From DAOTXR01 sp034435375 (GTDB taxonomy: Bacteria > Chloroflexota > Anaerolineae > Aggregatilineales > UBA3940): a DNA stretch of 64,000 nt. A program made the position numbers and the translations under genes. The stretch spans positions 20,485-84,484 of the forward strand of contig DAOTXR010000096.1 of the NCBI GenBank assembly GCA_034435375.1. The letters are read 5' to 3'. The notes below the pieces were generated by a model that saw only the letters and a program-made list of their open reading frames with translations, did no database searches and was not told where the DNA came from. Numbering within the stretch: the first letter of the stretch is position 1; every line of letters begins with the position of its first letter. Below are positions 53,866 to 63,030 of the stretch, piece by piece.

Positions 53866-54999
53866 ATGAGCACCCAACCCTCTAGCCCGGCCCGTCGGAT
53901 AGTTGTCTGGGTTATTGTCCTGGGCATATTGATCGGCGTTGCCTATCAGTGGGGTGACGACATCTATCGCTTTGTCACTGGCCAGGATATCATGGACGAC
54001 CTGATGGCCGACCTTGCTGCCCGCCCTCGGCCCACACCGACACCCGTGATAGGGGTGGAGGCAGCGCCGCCGCAGAGCGATGCCCAGACGGCCACTAACC
54101 AGCCGGTCATCTCAGAAACTGAGATCGGTCCCGACGGGTTCCCGGTCCGGGCACGGCAGCATGTCCTCAAGTACACCGTCCAAGCGGGCGACAACTTGTT
54201 CGGGATCGCCGAGCGCTTCGCGATCCATCCCAACACAATCTTCTGGGCTAACACCGAGACGTTGCAGGACAATGTTCACCTGATTCAGATCGGCACCCAA
54301 CTGTACATCCTGCCGGTGAATGGCGTCTATCATCTCTCTGATGGCACTCAGACCATCGCTGAAATTGCTGCCATGTATGGTGTAGCGCCGGGGGATATCC
54401 TGACCTCGGAGTACAACAGGCTATCTGAGTTCGATGGCAGCTACCTGCCGCCTGCTGGGCTGCGCATCGTTGTGCCCGGTGGCCGTCGCGAATACATCTC
54501 GTGGCGTGCGCCGATCCGCACCGGCACCCAGAGCGGTTCTGCCAACCCGGAGGGATCGCTGCATCCCGGCTCCTGTCGCCAGATTTACAGCGGCGTCGGT
54601 GGAGGGGGCAACTATATGAATCCCCTGGGCGGTATGCCATACCGTCTGACCCAGGGCTTCCAACCCTGGCATCCGGGCGCTGATCTGGCCGCCGAGCCAG
54701 ACACGCCAATCTATGCTGCAGAGACCGGGGTGGTCGTCTTTGCAGGGTGGCACCGCGACGGCTATGGGGAGCTGGTGATCATCGATCATGGGGATGGATG
54801 GACAACTTACTACGGCCACATGAGTCAGCGTTTTGTCGACTGTGGCACTCAGGTCTCCAAAGGGCAACTGATCGGTGCTATGGGCATGTCCGGCAATGCA
54901 ACCGGCATCCACCTGCACTTCGAGATTCGGCAGAATGACGTGCCACAGAATCCCTCGCGCTTCATCCAATTCCAGGACGCTCGCTCAGCGCAGGGATGA
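53866..54999 (+). CDS. LysM plus peptidase M23, membrane-anchored
   Basis: 377 aa. Membrane span at about 11-27; LysM at about 105-150 (YTVQAGDNLFGIAERF) and a weaker LysM-like repeat at about 155-205; M23 domain (about 245-377) with His-Asp ligands HPGADL near 268 and HLHFE near 348. Cuts peptidoglycan cross-links as a glycyl-glycine-type or DL-endopeptidase. Shows the cell keeps peptidoglycan. ATG chosen at 53866 with weak ribosome site. Confidence 0.88.
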   Translation: MSTQPSSPARRIVVWVIVLGILIGVAYQWGDDIYRFVTGQDIMDDLMADLAARPRPTPTPVIGVEAAPPQSDAQTATNQPVISETEIGPDGFPVRARQHVLKYTVQAGDNLFGIAERFAIHPNTIFWANTETLQDNVHLIQIGTQLYILPVNGVYHLSDGTQTIAEIAAMYGVAPGDILTSEYNRLSEFDGSYLPPAGLRIVVPGGRREYISWRAPIRTGTQSGSANPEGSLHPGSCRQIYSGVGGGGNYMNPLGGMPYRLTQGFQPWHPGADLAAEPDTPIYAAETGVVVFAGWHRDGYGELVIIDHGDGWTTYYGHMSQRFVDCGTQVSKGQLIGAMGMSGNATGIHLHFEIRQNDVPQNPSRFIQFQDARSAQG

Positions 55000-55017
55000 T
55001 CTGGGCAGCAAAGGCGA

Positions 55018-55046
55018 GACAGCCGCCTTTCAGCAAGGCGGCTGTC
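55018..55046. terminator. Bidirectional hairpin, 12-bp perfect stem
   Basis: GACAGCCGCCTT (55018-55029), loop TCAGC, AAGGCGGCTGTC (55035-55046). Sits between the M23 gene and the cyclase gene, which converge. No U-run on either side. Confidence 0.68.
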
Positions 55047-55077
55047 TGTGCCCATGATCTGGATGCGGCTGATCGCA

Positions 55078-56823
55078 TTATTTGACGCGGATAAGCTCGT
55101 ACACTTTGGTGTACTGTGTGCGCCCCTTGACTTGGATCGGCTCTAGCTCTACCACTTCGACCATGTTCCTGACGAGTTGGTAAGTGTCATCGCTGAGCAG
55201 CACCTGGTTGGGCTTCGCGACCTCCTGCAGGCGCTTGGCCAAGTTAACACTGTCACCCATGGCAGTGTAATCCAGCCGCTCCGGGCTGCCCACGTTGCCC
55301 ACAACTGCTTCACCGGTATGGATGCCGATGCCGAACTTGAGCCGTTCTTCTGGCGCTACTGTCTCGTGGTAGGCGCGAATATCGGCCACCATCAGTGCAG
55401 CGGTGCGCACCGCACGCAACGCATGGTCTTGTTGCGGGCGCAGCGGCGTGTTGTAGAGCGCCATGACGGCGTCGCCCATGAACTTGTCGATGACGCCCTG
55501 TTGCTGGTGAATTGCATCAGATGCGATGGTCATGTAGGTGTTGATGATCTCGACCAACTTCTCCGGGTCCAGTTGCTCACTGAAGGTGGAGAACCCCCGA
55601 ATGTCGGCGAACAGGATCGAGATCACCTGGCGTGTGCCGCCCAACTTCAGCTCTTCGGCGCTGCGGATGCCGTCCACGACTTCGGTGGGCAAGTAGCGGC
55701 GCACCCCTGCGATCTGGGCTTCGCGGCGCTTGGCCTCCGTCAGGTCATCCACCACAATGGCCACGCCCTGAGTGCGCTCGTGGGCGTCTTTGAGCGGGCT
55801 GAAGTTCATGCTGAGGTTGATCCGGCCTCGGTGCTCGACTTCGGTCTCGAACTCAATCCCTGTGATGGGTTGCTCGGTTTGCTTGACTTGCTGGACCATG
55901 CGGTCGAAGCGCGTGTCAAGTGGCGGCAGCACATCGTTCAGGCTGACGTTGCCGAGATCGCCCATCTCACGATCCAGGATCTGTTGAGCGCGGCGGTTCA
56001 TCAGCGTGATGCGGTTCATCTCATCGGTCGTGATCACGCCCGAAGCGATAGACGCGAAGATGTTGTCCTGTAGGTTCTTCATCTCGCTGATGGCTTCCAG
56101 CGTGGCCGTAACACGCGCAAACAGGCGTGCGTTCTCGATGGCAACAGCAGCCTGGTTGGCGAAGGCCAGCAGCAAATCGCGCGTATCCTCGGTGAATAGC
56201 CCGGCGTGGATCTTGTTGTCCGTGTAGATCGCGCCTGTGACCTCACCCTTCAGCATCAGCGGCACGCACAGGATCGAGCGCAGGCTATAGCTGACAATGC
56301 TTTCAGCGTGCTGGAAGCGTGTGTCCTCCTGCGCATTGGTTGTCAGGATCGGCTCGCCGCTTTCGGCCACACGCCGTACCACGCTGCGGCTGATCTCGAA
56401 CTCCGAGCTGTCGAGCGTCTGGCGGTCGACGTTGCGTGCAATGCGGAACTCCAACTCACCGGTCTCCTCGTTGCGCAGCATCAGATAGCCGCGCTCCGCA
56501 CCGGTGAGCTGAATGATCGTGTCCATGACCTCATTGAGCACCTGGGTCAGATCCAGCGAGGAGTTAATCAGCGCAGCAATGCCAGCGAGGGCGCGGAACT
56601 GGTCTAGCTGATGTTCCAACACACCCAGCCGATTGCCGACAATCTCCAGCCGCTTGGCGACATCGCCAAGCGTGGTGGTCGTGCCAGGAGGCAGGCGGAA
56701 TCCCTGTTCCTGTAGAGCCTCGCGCTGCTGTTTGAGCACATTTCGCAGGTCAACTGCAAGTTGGCGAATATAATCGACTTCTGCTTTCAGACTGGAACTC
56801 TGCGCTTCCATCGGTTGAGACAT
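55078..56823 (-). CDS. GAF-PAS class III adenylate/guanylate cyclase
   Basis: 581 aa, soluble. Coiled coil about 10-75, GAF about 75-230, PAS-like about 245-370, cyclase about 395-575. Metal sites FADIRGF and DKFMGDAVMALY both keep Asp; YTAMGDSVNLAKRL is the substrate part. Makes cAMP (or cGMP) in response to a ligand or redox signal sensed by GAF/PAS. ATG 56823. No receptor protein gene adjoins. Downstream hairpin at 55018. Confidence 0.9.
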   Translation of the reverse strand: MSQPMEAQSSSLKAEVDYIRQLAVDLRNVLKQQREALQEQGFRLPPGTTTTLGDVAKRLEIVGNRLGVLEHQLDQFRALAGIAALINSSLDLTQVLNEVMDTIIQLTGAERGYLMLRNEETGELEFRIARNVDRQTLDSSEFEISRSVVRRVAESGEPILTTNAQEDTRFQHAESIVSYSLRSILCVPLMLKGEVTGAIYTDNKIHAGLFTEDTRDLLLAFANQAAVAIENARLFARVTATLEAISEMKNLQDNIFASIASGVITTDEMNRITLMNRRAQQILDREMGDLGNVSLNDVLPPLDTRFDRMVQQVKQTEQPITGIEFETEVEHRGRINLSMNFSPLKDAHERTQGVAIVVDDLTEAKRREAQIAGVRRYLPTEVVDGIRSAEELKLGGTRQVISILFADIRGFSTFSEQLDPEKLVEIINTYMTIASDAIHQQQGVIDKFMGDAVMALYNTPLRPQQDHALRAVRTAALMVADIRAYHETVAPEERLKFGIGIHTGEAVVGNVGSPERLDYTAMGDSVNLAKRLQEVAKPNQVLLSDDTYQLVRNMVEVVELEPIQVKGRTQYTKVYELIRVK

Positions 56824-57027
56824 AGCCTACGCTCCACCCAATCCCACGCTCGGGGCACACAACAGGTTTTGTCCGGGTGTATCGGACGTGGACGAGTTTA
56901 TTATACGTCACTCGGCACGCGCGGCAAACCGCCGTGGTAGCTCGGGTGCATGGCAATTTGTGGCAGGGCAGCAGCTTCAAGCACTTTGCTGCAAATGGTC
57001 TGCCAGATAGTTTGAAGAGAATCACGG

Positions 57028-57057
57028 GCTGGTTGGTGGCGCGCGCCACCAACCAGC
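57028..57057. terminator. Perfect 30-bp palindrome after the unknown 148-aa gene
   Basis: GCTGGTTGGTGGCGC directly followed by its exact reverse complement, 15 bp plus 15 bp, no loop. Lies in the 297-base gap 56824-57120 between two minus-strand genes, downstream of the GT4/148-aa operon. As RNA it would form a strong hairpin with a 4-base tip. No U-run. Could also bind a protein as DNA. The rest of the gap shows no gene I can support. Confidence 0.5.
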
Positions 57058-57120
57058 TCACCCATCGCGAGCATGTTTTGTGCAAGCTGGCAGGCAATCC
57101 CACGGTCAGTGGCTGTTTCT

Positions 57121-57567
57121 CTACCGCCCTGGTTCCAGAAACACCGGCCTGGCTCCCGTGATTGTGATCTCAGAGGTGCTCAACTCAAAACCAGCTGATT
57201 CCGTTGCAAACATCTCTAGATCACCTCTGGCCAGGATGGCCACCGGCTCATTGCCTGAAAGCAGGTGTACCTCGCCGTTGCCATACTCATGCTCGATAAC
57301 ATTGATCTCGATCCGCACGGTCTTACCGCCGTCCAGACTCAGGTCAAGCATGCCATCCCGGTTGGTGGTAATTTGTGCCACAACCTGATCGATCTCGATG
57401 TTGAAGCTCTTTCCTGCCCATGGCCTGCCGCCGTTCTCATACAGGAACACACCGAGGCGAACCGGTGTCTGAGCTAGCGGAGTCAGATAAATCTGGGTAC
57501 GGTAGGTGATATCTTCCCAACCGCCTGCTCGCCAAAAGGGAATGTACAGGAATCCTTGATCAGCCAT
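57121..57567 (-). CDS. Unknown 148-aa beta-rich protein
   Basis: 148 aa, mostly beta strands by pattern, no signal or membrane span, no family recognised. Opening MADQGFLYIPFWRAGGWED is aromatic-rich. Repeated strand units such as VRLGVFLYENGGRPW and DGMLDLSLDGGKT suggest an immunoglobulin-like or jelly-roll fold. GGAGCTTATC before ATG is a good ribosome site. Follows the GT4 gene by 27 bases, probably co-transcribed. Confidence 0.7.
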   Translation of the reverse strand: MADQGFLYIPFWRAGGWEDITYRTQIYLTPLAQTPVRLGVFLYENGGRPWAGKSFNIEIDQVVAQITTNRDGMLDLSLDGGKTVRIEINVIEHEYGNGEVHLLSGNEPVAILARGDLEMFATESAGFELSTSEITITGARPVFLEPGR

Positions 57568-57594
57568 GATAAGCTCCTTTGTCTCCTGAGTATG

Positions 57595-58716
57595 TTATGA
57601 TCCGATGCCCGCGGCTTCCTGCAAGACCTCCAGAGTAGCACGGGCAGCTGCTTCCCAGGTAAAGCTTCTGACGCGCTCTAACCCGCGTGTGATTAACTGC
57701 TGGCGCAGGGCGTTATCTGTCAGCAAGCGGCGAATTGCCTCGGCCAGCGCCACCGTATCGGTTGGGGCGACGGTCAGCGCAGCGTTTCCAACCAGCTCGG
57801 GCAACGATGATGTGTTGGCGCACACAACCGGGACTCCACATGCCATGGCCTCCAGGGCAGGAAAGCCGAAGCCTTCATACAGTGACGGAAAGGCATAGAG
57901 CTGTGCCCCACTGTATAACGCCGGCAGGTCCTCGTCAGAGATGTAGCCCGGTAGGATAACTCGATCGGAGAGGTCGAGTTGTACAATGCGCCTTAGCAGT
58001 TGCTGGTGTCCCCATCCTGGTCGGCCTGCCAGAACCAATGACAATCCTTCCGCCGTGTTCTTGATCTGATCGAATGCCTCAACCAAGCGCACCAGGTTCT
58101 TGCGCAGCTGCAGTCTACCGACGTGAAGCACGTAAGGCCCTGGTATACCTAGCCGTGCACGCAGCGCTTCGATGGCTGCTGCATCTGTCACTGGACATAA
58201 CGATTCATCGATCCCTGAATAAACAACCCGGATTCTGTCCTGCGGCACGCCATTGAGGGCAACCAGGTCGTGTGCCGTAGCCCTGGAGACAGCAATCACC
58301 CGCCGGGCCACCCGTGCACTATGGCGTGTCGACCAGCCCAGGTAGAGCCGTTCGAGGGGTGGGTGCCTGTCTGGGTAGTGCAAGTAACCAAGATCGTGGA
58401 CCGTGACGACTGCTGGGACTCCGCTGACATGCGGCCAGGGGATGACATGTGACGGGACAAACAGCACGTCTGGCGGATTGCGACGTACGGCAGGCCCTAG
58501 GCCGGTATGAGTCCATAGGCGAGGGCGTGTAATGACCTGTATCTCGACATTCTCAGCGAGCGGGATCAAGCTGTCAGGGGGCTGATCACGAAAGTACAGA
58601 CGGAACCGGTGTGTACTCCCCAATGCTATCAGCCCTCGGATAATATGCAAACTATACCCTTCCGTGCCAGTGCGTTGTGCTACGGTCGCGCGGCTGGCGT
58701 CGATGCCAATCAACAT
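57595..58716 (-). CDS. GT4-family glycosyltransferase
   Basis: 373 aa GT-B enzyme. GTEGYSLHIIRGL near the N-terminus; HVGRLQLRKNLVRLVEAFDQI near 197-217; EX7E in EGFGFPALEAMACGVPVV at about 282-299. Similar in layout to the GT4 gene at 5452. Donor and acceptor unknown; likely wall polysaccharide. Begins 27 bases after the small membrane protein gene, same strand. Confidence 0.88.
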   Translation of the reverse strand: MLIGIDASRATVAQRTGTEGYSLHIIRGLIALGSTHRFRLYFRDQPPDSLIPLAENVEIQVITRPRLWTHTGLGPAVRRNPPDVLFVPSHVIPWPHVSGVPAVVTVHDLGYLHYPDRHPPLERLYLGWSTRHSARVARRVIAVSRATAHDLVALNGVPQDRIRVVYSGIDESLCPVTDAAAIEALRARLGIPGPYVLHVGRLQLRKNLVRLVEAFDQIKNTAEGLSLVLAGRPGWGHQQLLRRIVQLDLSDRVILPGYISDEDLPALYSGAQLYAFPSLYEGFGFPALEAMACGVPVVCANTSSLPELVGNAALTVAPTDTVALAEAIRRLLTDNALRQQLITRGLERVRSFTWEAAARATLEVLQEAAGIGS

Positions 58717-58743
58717 GGGCTTCCCTCTCTGGCTCGATCCAGC

Positions 58744-59286
58744 CTATTCGGTGTCGCCGTGCTTCGATTGCGACCGGAGTTGCAGAAGGACTGCCATCAC
58801 GATCAGGATGAGCAGCAGTGGCGAAAGCCGCACCACCTGGGTGAAAAATGCCCCTCGGATGATACCCAGGGTAATGGGGAGCGCGAAGAGCGCAAACCCT
58901 CCAAACAAGTATATCGGGATCAACAGAGGCTGCTCCTGCATATTCCCAGTCAGATAGACCAGGAGAAAGGACACACCGACGATTAGCGGGAACACAGGCC
59001 AATAACCGGCCATATCTGGCCAGGCCAGACCGCCGATCTCGAGGGTGAAGGCGCACAGGAAGATGCCGGACATCAGCACCATCGTGCCCAGCAGCAAGAG
59101 GCCATTCCCTTGACGGCCTCGGACGGCGTTTTGAGTGAGCATGGCCAGTCCCAAGATCGCCAGTACCGCAGGCCAGATGCGGCTGAAGCTGATCAACGGC
59201 GCACCGAGGTTGGTCGCCGCCACCCAACCGCCTACCACCACCATCCCTAAGCCGGTGATGGCGATACCGGGTTGTCTCAGTTTCAT
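58744..59286 (-). CDS. Multi-span membrane protein of unknown function
   Basis: 180 aa, about five or six membrane spans, DUF5668/LiaF-N-like look. ATG 59286 with GGGGGA 10 bases upstream is preferred over the far ATG 59355. No motif. First gene of the minus-strand set 59286 to 57121. The similar-looking gene at 61158 suggests a small family. Confidence 0.62.
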   Translation of the reverse strand: MKLRQPGIAITGLGMVVVGGWVAATNLGAPLISFSRIWPAVLAILGLAMLTQNAVRGRQGNGLLLLGTMVLMSGIFLCAFTLEIGGLAWPDMAGYWPVFPLIVGVSFLLVYLTGNMQEQPLLIPIYLFGGFALFALPITLGIIRGAFFTQVVRLSPLLLILIVMAVLLQLRSQSKHGDTE

Positions 59287-59392
59287 GGTGGAACTATCCC
59301 CCTGTCGGCTTACAAGCGCTGGGGATAATTGTAAAGCCCGGCAGGCAGAACGCAAGGCTAGGTTGCGGGCACACTTGACTGAGGGTCAATGT

Positions 59393-59421
59393 TTGCCTGG
59401 CTGTCGGGCTGCGGGTATGAT
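59393..59421 (+). promoter_or_regulatory. Good sigma-70-type promoter of the LysM gene
   Basis: TTGCCT (59393-59398), exact 17-base spacer, TATGAT (59416-59421). Predicted start about 59428, 88 bases before ATG 59516. Confidence 0.5.
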
Positions 59422-59448
59422 GTTAGACGGCTCTGGATGTCTGTAGTT

Positions 59449-59460
59449 CCCCTATAGGGG
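59449..59460. promoter_or_regulatory. CCCCTATAGGGG palindrome in the LysM leader
   Basis: A perfect 12-base palindrome about 21 bases after the predicted start point and 56 before the ATG. Candidate operator or mRNA element. Confidence 0.35.
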
Positions 59461-59515
59461 TCGGCAGCTTTTCCTACGAGCTGACATTCATGGAGCACTT
59501 TTAAGGAAGGTCGGG

Positions 59516-61093
59516 ATGCGGCGTGTATGGATTGCAGTGATTGTGATGCTGTTCATGTTGGCCAGTGCGACGACGGTGTTGGCCCAACAGCGCACCCATA
59601 TAGTCCAGCCTGGCGAGACGCTGTACCGCATTGCGCTGCGTTATAACGTGACCGTTGAGCAGCTGGCTGCCGTGAATGGCATTACCAACCCCTCTCGTAT
59701 TTACGTCGGCCAGGTGCTGATTATCCCTGGGGGGACTGGCGCTGACAGCGTGACCGGCACGACAACCTACACGGTCGTGCGTGGAGACACTCTCTACAGC
59801 ATTGCCCGGCGGTTTGACACCACAGTGGATCGGCTAGTGGCCTTGAACGGGTTGACGAATCCCAGTATGCTTGTTGTCGGGCAGGTGTTGATTGTGCCTC
59901 TGCAGACGACGGCCCAGCCGACAACTGCGCCGACCGTCACGCCGACGCTCACGACTCAACCGGCAACTCCGGTTTCAACTACACCCCCAGGTACAGCTCT
60001 AACGCCCATTGTACCGTCTGCGACTGCGACGCCAACTCGGATCCCGGCAACTGCCACGCTGACTGTCACTCCAACTCCCTCACCGCAGGGTCCACTGACT
60101 TACACCGTTCAACCTGGCGACACGCTGTACCGTATTGCGCTGCGTTTTGGCACCTCAGTCCAGCAGATTGCGCTGTTGAACAATCTGGCCAACTGGGATT
60201 TGATCTACCCTGGACAGGTTCTTATCCTTCGGCCTGGTGCCACGCCGACAGCTGTGCCGGCAACGTCCACTGCCACCCGCCAACCCACTGCAACGGTCAC
60301 AGTCCCCCCGACCGCCACCCTCACTGCGACGCCTGTCAAGACGGCGACCCCTACCCCTGCCACTCCCACGGCAACTCGTGATCCGAATGCGATTCTCACA
60401 CCCACACCGATTGTGCCTCTGACACCGATTCCGGCCAATGCGCCGAATTTGCTCACCAATCCCGGGTTTGAAGGCCAGACACGCCGTGTGTTGTTCGATG
60501 GCGTGAACGTTTTTGAGGGGTGGGAACCCTATTACTGTGACGAGCCATACACGGACTCCAAGTGCCCTGCACTGCGCCTGGGATTTGGCAACCCTGAGGG
60601 TCTGACGATGGGACGGCCCGAGTATGCCTCAACTACTGTGACCAGCCGGGTGCATGGCGGTGCGACGGCGCAACAATGGACCTGCCGTTACAGTGCGTGC
60701 CGCGCAGGGGTCTTTCAGACGATTGACACGGTGCCAGGGGCCTTGTGCGAGGCAGGCGCCTACGTCCAGTCGCTGAGCACTAATGGCACCGGTCTCACGT
60801 CTGACGTGGCAACGCGCGATGACCGTGACAACGTGACCTGGCTCCTCCGTGTTGACTTGTCGGGAGGAACGTTCGCCTTTGCCGAGAACGATGACGACCT
60901 CCTGATCAGCCGGGGATTTGGCTATGCTGATGGCGTTTACGACCAATATGTGAAGATCAGCTATACGTTCGCAGCGACGGGCAGCCGGACGACGATCTAC
61001 TTTGAGAATCTGCGTCTGTGGCCATTTGCTAAGAATGTCAGCTACCTCGATGATGCCTACGTGCGCTGCTCGGCATCTCCAGGAGGGAACTGA
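59516..61093 (+). CDS. Secreted three-LysM protein with C-terminal beta domain
   Basis: 525 aa. Signal peptide about 1-24 (MRRVWIAVIVMLFMLASA then TTVLAQ). LysM 1 about 27-72, LysM 2 about 82-127, a Thr/Pro linker, LysM 3 about 197-243, a second long Thr/Pro linker, and a C-terminal domain (about 310-525) with NLLTNPGFEG start and four or more Cys, resembling carbohydrate-binding beta sandwiches. Wall- or glycan-binding protein. Ribosome site AAGGAAGG before ATG. Confidence 0.9.
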   Translation: MRRVWIAVIVMLFMLASATTVLAQQRTHIVQPGETLYRIALRYNVTVEQLAAVNGITNPSRIYVGQVLIIPGGTGADSVTGTTTYTVVRGDTLYSIARRFDTTVDRLVALNGLTNPSMLVVGQVLIVPLQTTAQPTTAPTVTPTLTTQPATPVSTTPPGTALTPIVPSATATPTRIPATATLTVTPTPSPQGPLTYTVQPGDTLYRIALRFGTSVQQIALLNNLANWDLIYPGQVLILRPGATPTAVPATSTATRQPTATVTVPPTATLTATPVKTATPTPATPTATRDPNAILTPTPIVPLTPIPANAPNLLTNPGFEGQTRRVLFDGVNVFEGWEPYYCDEPYTDSKCPALRLGFGNPEGLTMGRPEYASTTVTSRVHGGATAQQWTCRYSACRAGVFQTIDTVPGALCEAGAYVQSLSTNGTGLTSDVATRDDRDNVTWLLRVDLSGGTFAFAENDDDLLISRGFGYADGVYDQYVKISYTFAATGSRTTIYFENLRLWPFAKNVSYLDDAYVRCSASPGGN

Positions 61094-61113
61094 ACCGCCT
61101 GCAAGAAATGACC

Positions 61114-61141
61114 ATTGAGCGGCTCGTGAGAGCCGCTCAAT
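61114..61141. terminator. Bidirectional hairpin, 12-bp perfect stem
   Basis: ATTGAGCGGCTC, tetraloop GTGA, GAGCCGCTCAAT. Between the three-LysM gene and a convergent membrane protein gene. Minus-strand side is followed by a U-rich TCATTTCTT. Confidence 0.7.
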
Positions 61142-61157
61142 CGACGTCAATCACCGT

Positions 61158-61592
61158 TCAGCCACGTATGGCGCTAATCAGCCCCGATAGCCCAAGCAGA
61201 ATCAAGATGGCGGGCCACCACTGTTTCAGTTCCATCCGGCTCATGATGTCAATGGAGAATACAGCGCTCGCGCCCAGGATCACCAGCACGATCCCCACCA
61301 CAGTCCAAAACATGCTAGGCCGCCTCAGACTGGGCGATACAGTGCGGATCAGGGTGTTGATCAGGAGCAACCCTCCAGCCCCTAGCATAATCCAGTCCCA
61401 ACTGTCAGCGCTGCCATAACGGGGCAATATGCCGATGCTGCTGGCCAGAAAGATTGTCCCAGCCAGGATCAGCAGGGCGGCCCAGAAAAGGCGACTCGTC
61501 GGGTCGTATCGCATGGGATGTTCATGTGCCCTGATAGGCTCCTCAGCAAGCCGTTTTGTGGGGGGCAACTCCTCGTTGCGCATCTCGTCCAT
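61158..61592 (-). CDS. Four-span membrane protein
   Basis: 144 aa, four predicted membrane spans in hairpin pairs, charged N-terminal 30 residues. Layout resembles LiaI/LiaF-type or DUF5668 stress-linked membrane proteins. ATG 61592 has AGGAG 8 bases upstream. Function unknown. Confidence 0.65.
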   Translation of the reverse strand: MDEMRNEELPPTKRLAEEPIRAHEHPMRYDPTSRLFWAALLILAGTIFLASSIGILPRYGSADSWDWIMLGAGGLLLINTLIRTVSPSLRRPSMFWTVVGIVLVILGASAVFSIDIMSRMELKQWWPAILILLGLSGLISAIRG

Positions 61593-61777
61593 TTCACCGG
61601 CTCCTTGCCAGCGATTCAAGCTCGTAATCACAATGGTCAATACTAGATACGCGGTGTGTGGCCAGAAGGTTTCAGCAGCGCCCTGCCAACTTTTGCAGCT
61701 CTGCTGAACACAGACTTTACGCCCGTCGGCAGGATCGGCGCTACAATGGGAACATCCTACATCTCAGGAGCCTTCTC

Positions 61778-62911
61778 TTGTCCCAGCAAACAGCGCCGAT
61801 ACGGGTAGCGATGATTTCTAAGGCATGCCTGAAAGGGGCTTACCAACGCAAACTGGAGGAGATCGCTGCCTTCCCTGATATCGACTTGACCGTCATTGTG
61901 CCGCCCTTTTGGAAGGAAGCAAACGGCCCATACCGACTGGAGCGTGCTTACACACAAGGGTACAATCTGATCGTCGAGCCGATGTGGCTGAACGGGAGCT
62001 TCCACCTTCATGCCTATCCTGGCCTGGGCCGACGGATGGCAGAGATCAAGCCTCACATCGTTCACATCGATGAGGAGCCATATAACCTGGCGACGTTCTT
62101 GGCTTTGCAGGCCGGACGGCGGGTGGGGGCGCGAAGCCTGTTTTTCTCCTGGCAGAACATCTATCGGCGTTATCCACCGCCTTTTGCCCAGATGGAGCGT
62201 TGTGTGCTTCGCCATGTGGATTACGGGGTGGTTGGCAATAGTGAGGCATTCGACGTATGGCGCAGAAAGGGTTATGACGGGCCGCTGAAAGTGATCCCAC
62301 AGTTTGGCGTTGACCCTGACCTCTTTGCCCCACCCGCCCAGGCCCCTGAACGAGACCTGTTCATCATTGGGTACGCTGGACGGCTGGTGCCGGAGAAGGG
62401 TGTCGACCTGCTGATCCGTGCAGTGGCGCAGCTGCCAGGCCGTTGGGTGCTCAAGCTGCTAGGTGATGGGCCGCAGCAAGCCGAACTTAGGGAGCTGGCT
62501 GGAGTGTATAACATCTCTGGCAGTGTGAGCTACGAGGCCCCGATCCCGTCAACTGCTATGCCGGATTTTTATCGCGGAATTGATGTGCTGGTGTTGCCCT
62601 CGCGGACACGCGCCAATTGGAAGGAACAGTTTGGGCGGGTGCTGATCGAGGCTATGGCGTGCGGCGTGCCGGTCGTCGGATCGCAATGCGGCGCGATCCC
62701 AGAGGTCATTGGGGAGGCGGGGCTGCTCTTTCCAGAGGACGACGCAGCAGCGCTGGCTGCCCACTTGCGGGCGCTGATGCAGAATCTTGACATGCGCCGA
62801 GCGCTCGCTGTGGCGGGCCGCAAACGGGTCTTGAATCACTTCACTCAGGCACACATCGCTGCCCAGACAGTAGCGGTATACAGGACACTCATGGGCCAGA
62901 GTGGAGCATGA
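61778..62911 (+). CDS. GT4-family glycosyltransferase
   Basis: 377 aa. VAMISKACLKGAYQRKLEEIAA near the N-terminus (about 9-30, broken by family variation), IGYAGRLVPEKGVDLLIRAV at about 196-215, then RANWKEQFGRVLIEAMACGVPVVGS, where the usual EGFG is EQFG. Start is probably TTG 61778 after AGGAG (7-base spacing); ATG 61811 is the alternative. Similar length and role to the other GT4 enzymes; acceptor unknown. Confidence 0.86.
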   Translation: MSQQTAPIRVAMISKACLKGAYQRKLEEIAAFPDIDLTVIVPPFWKEANGPYRLERAYTQGYNLIVEPMWLNGSFHLHAYPGLGRRMAEIKPHIVHIDEEPYNLATFLALQAGRRVGARSLFFSWQNIYRRYPPPFAQMERCVLRHVDYGVVGNSEAFDVWRRKGYDGPLKVIPQFGVDPDLFAPPAQAPERDLFIIGYAGRLVPEKGVDLLIRAVAQLPGRWVLKLLGDGPQQAELRELAGVYNISGSVSYEAPIPSTAMPDFYRGIDVLVLPSRTRANWKEQFGRVLIEAMACGVPVVGSQCGAIPEVIGEAGLLFPEDDAAALAAHLRALMQNLDMRRALAVAGRKRVLNHFTQAHIAAQTVAVYRTLMGQSGA

Positions 62912-63012
62912 CGTTATAGAAACTTTGGGGAAGGTTCTTACGGTTATTTTATAGAAACGAGCCACACTATATGCAAGAATATGAGCACGGACTACAGTTG
63001 TACTGGTAGATA

Positions 63013-63030
63013 GTTTTTGCCGGCCAAAAC
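63013..63030. promoter_or_regulatory. Palindrome upstream of the Clp ATPase gene
   Basis: GTTTT-T-GCCGGC-C-AAAAC, with its TTTTGCCGGC half repeated exactly at 63074-63083. TATATA at 63035-63040 may be the -10. Candidate binding site of a heat-shock type regulator; does not match CIRCE or CtsR boxes. Confidence 0.4.

Noticed and set aside
55177..56073. Plus-strand open frame of 298 codons over the cyclase
   Set aside because: Antisense of conserved GAF, PAS and cyclase motifs.
56750..57103. Minus-strand open frame covering the gap before the cyclase
   Set aside because: No ribosome site, no family, and it runs through the perfect palindrome and into the cyclase start.
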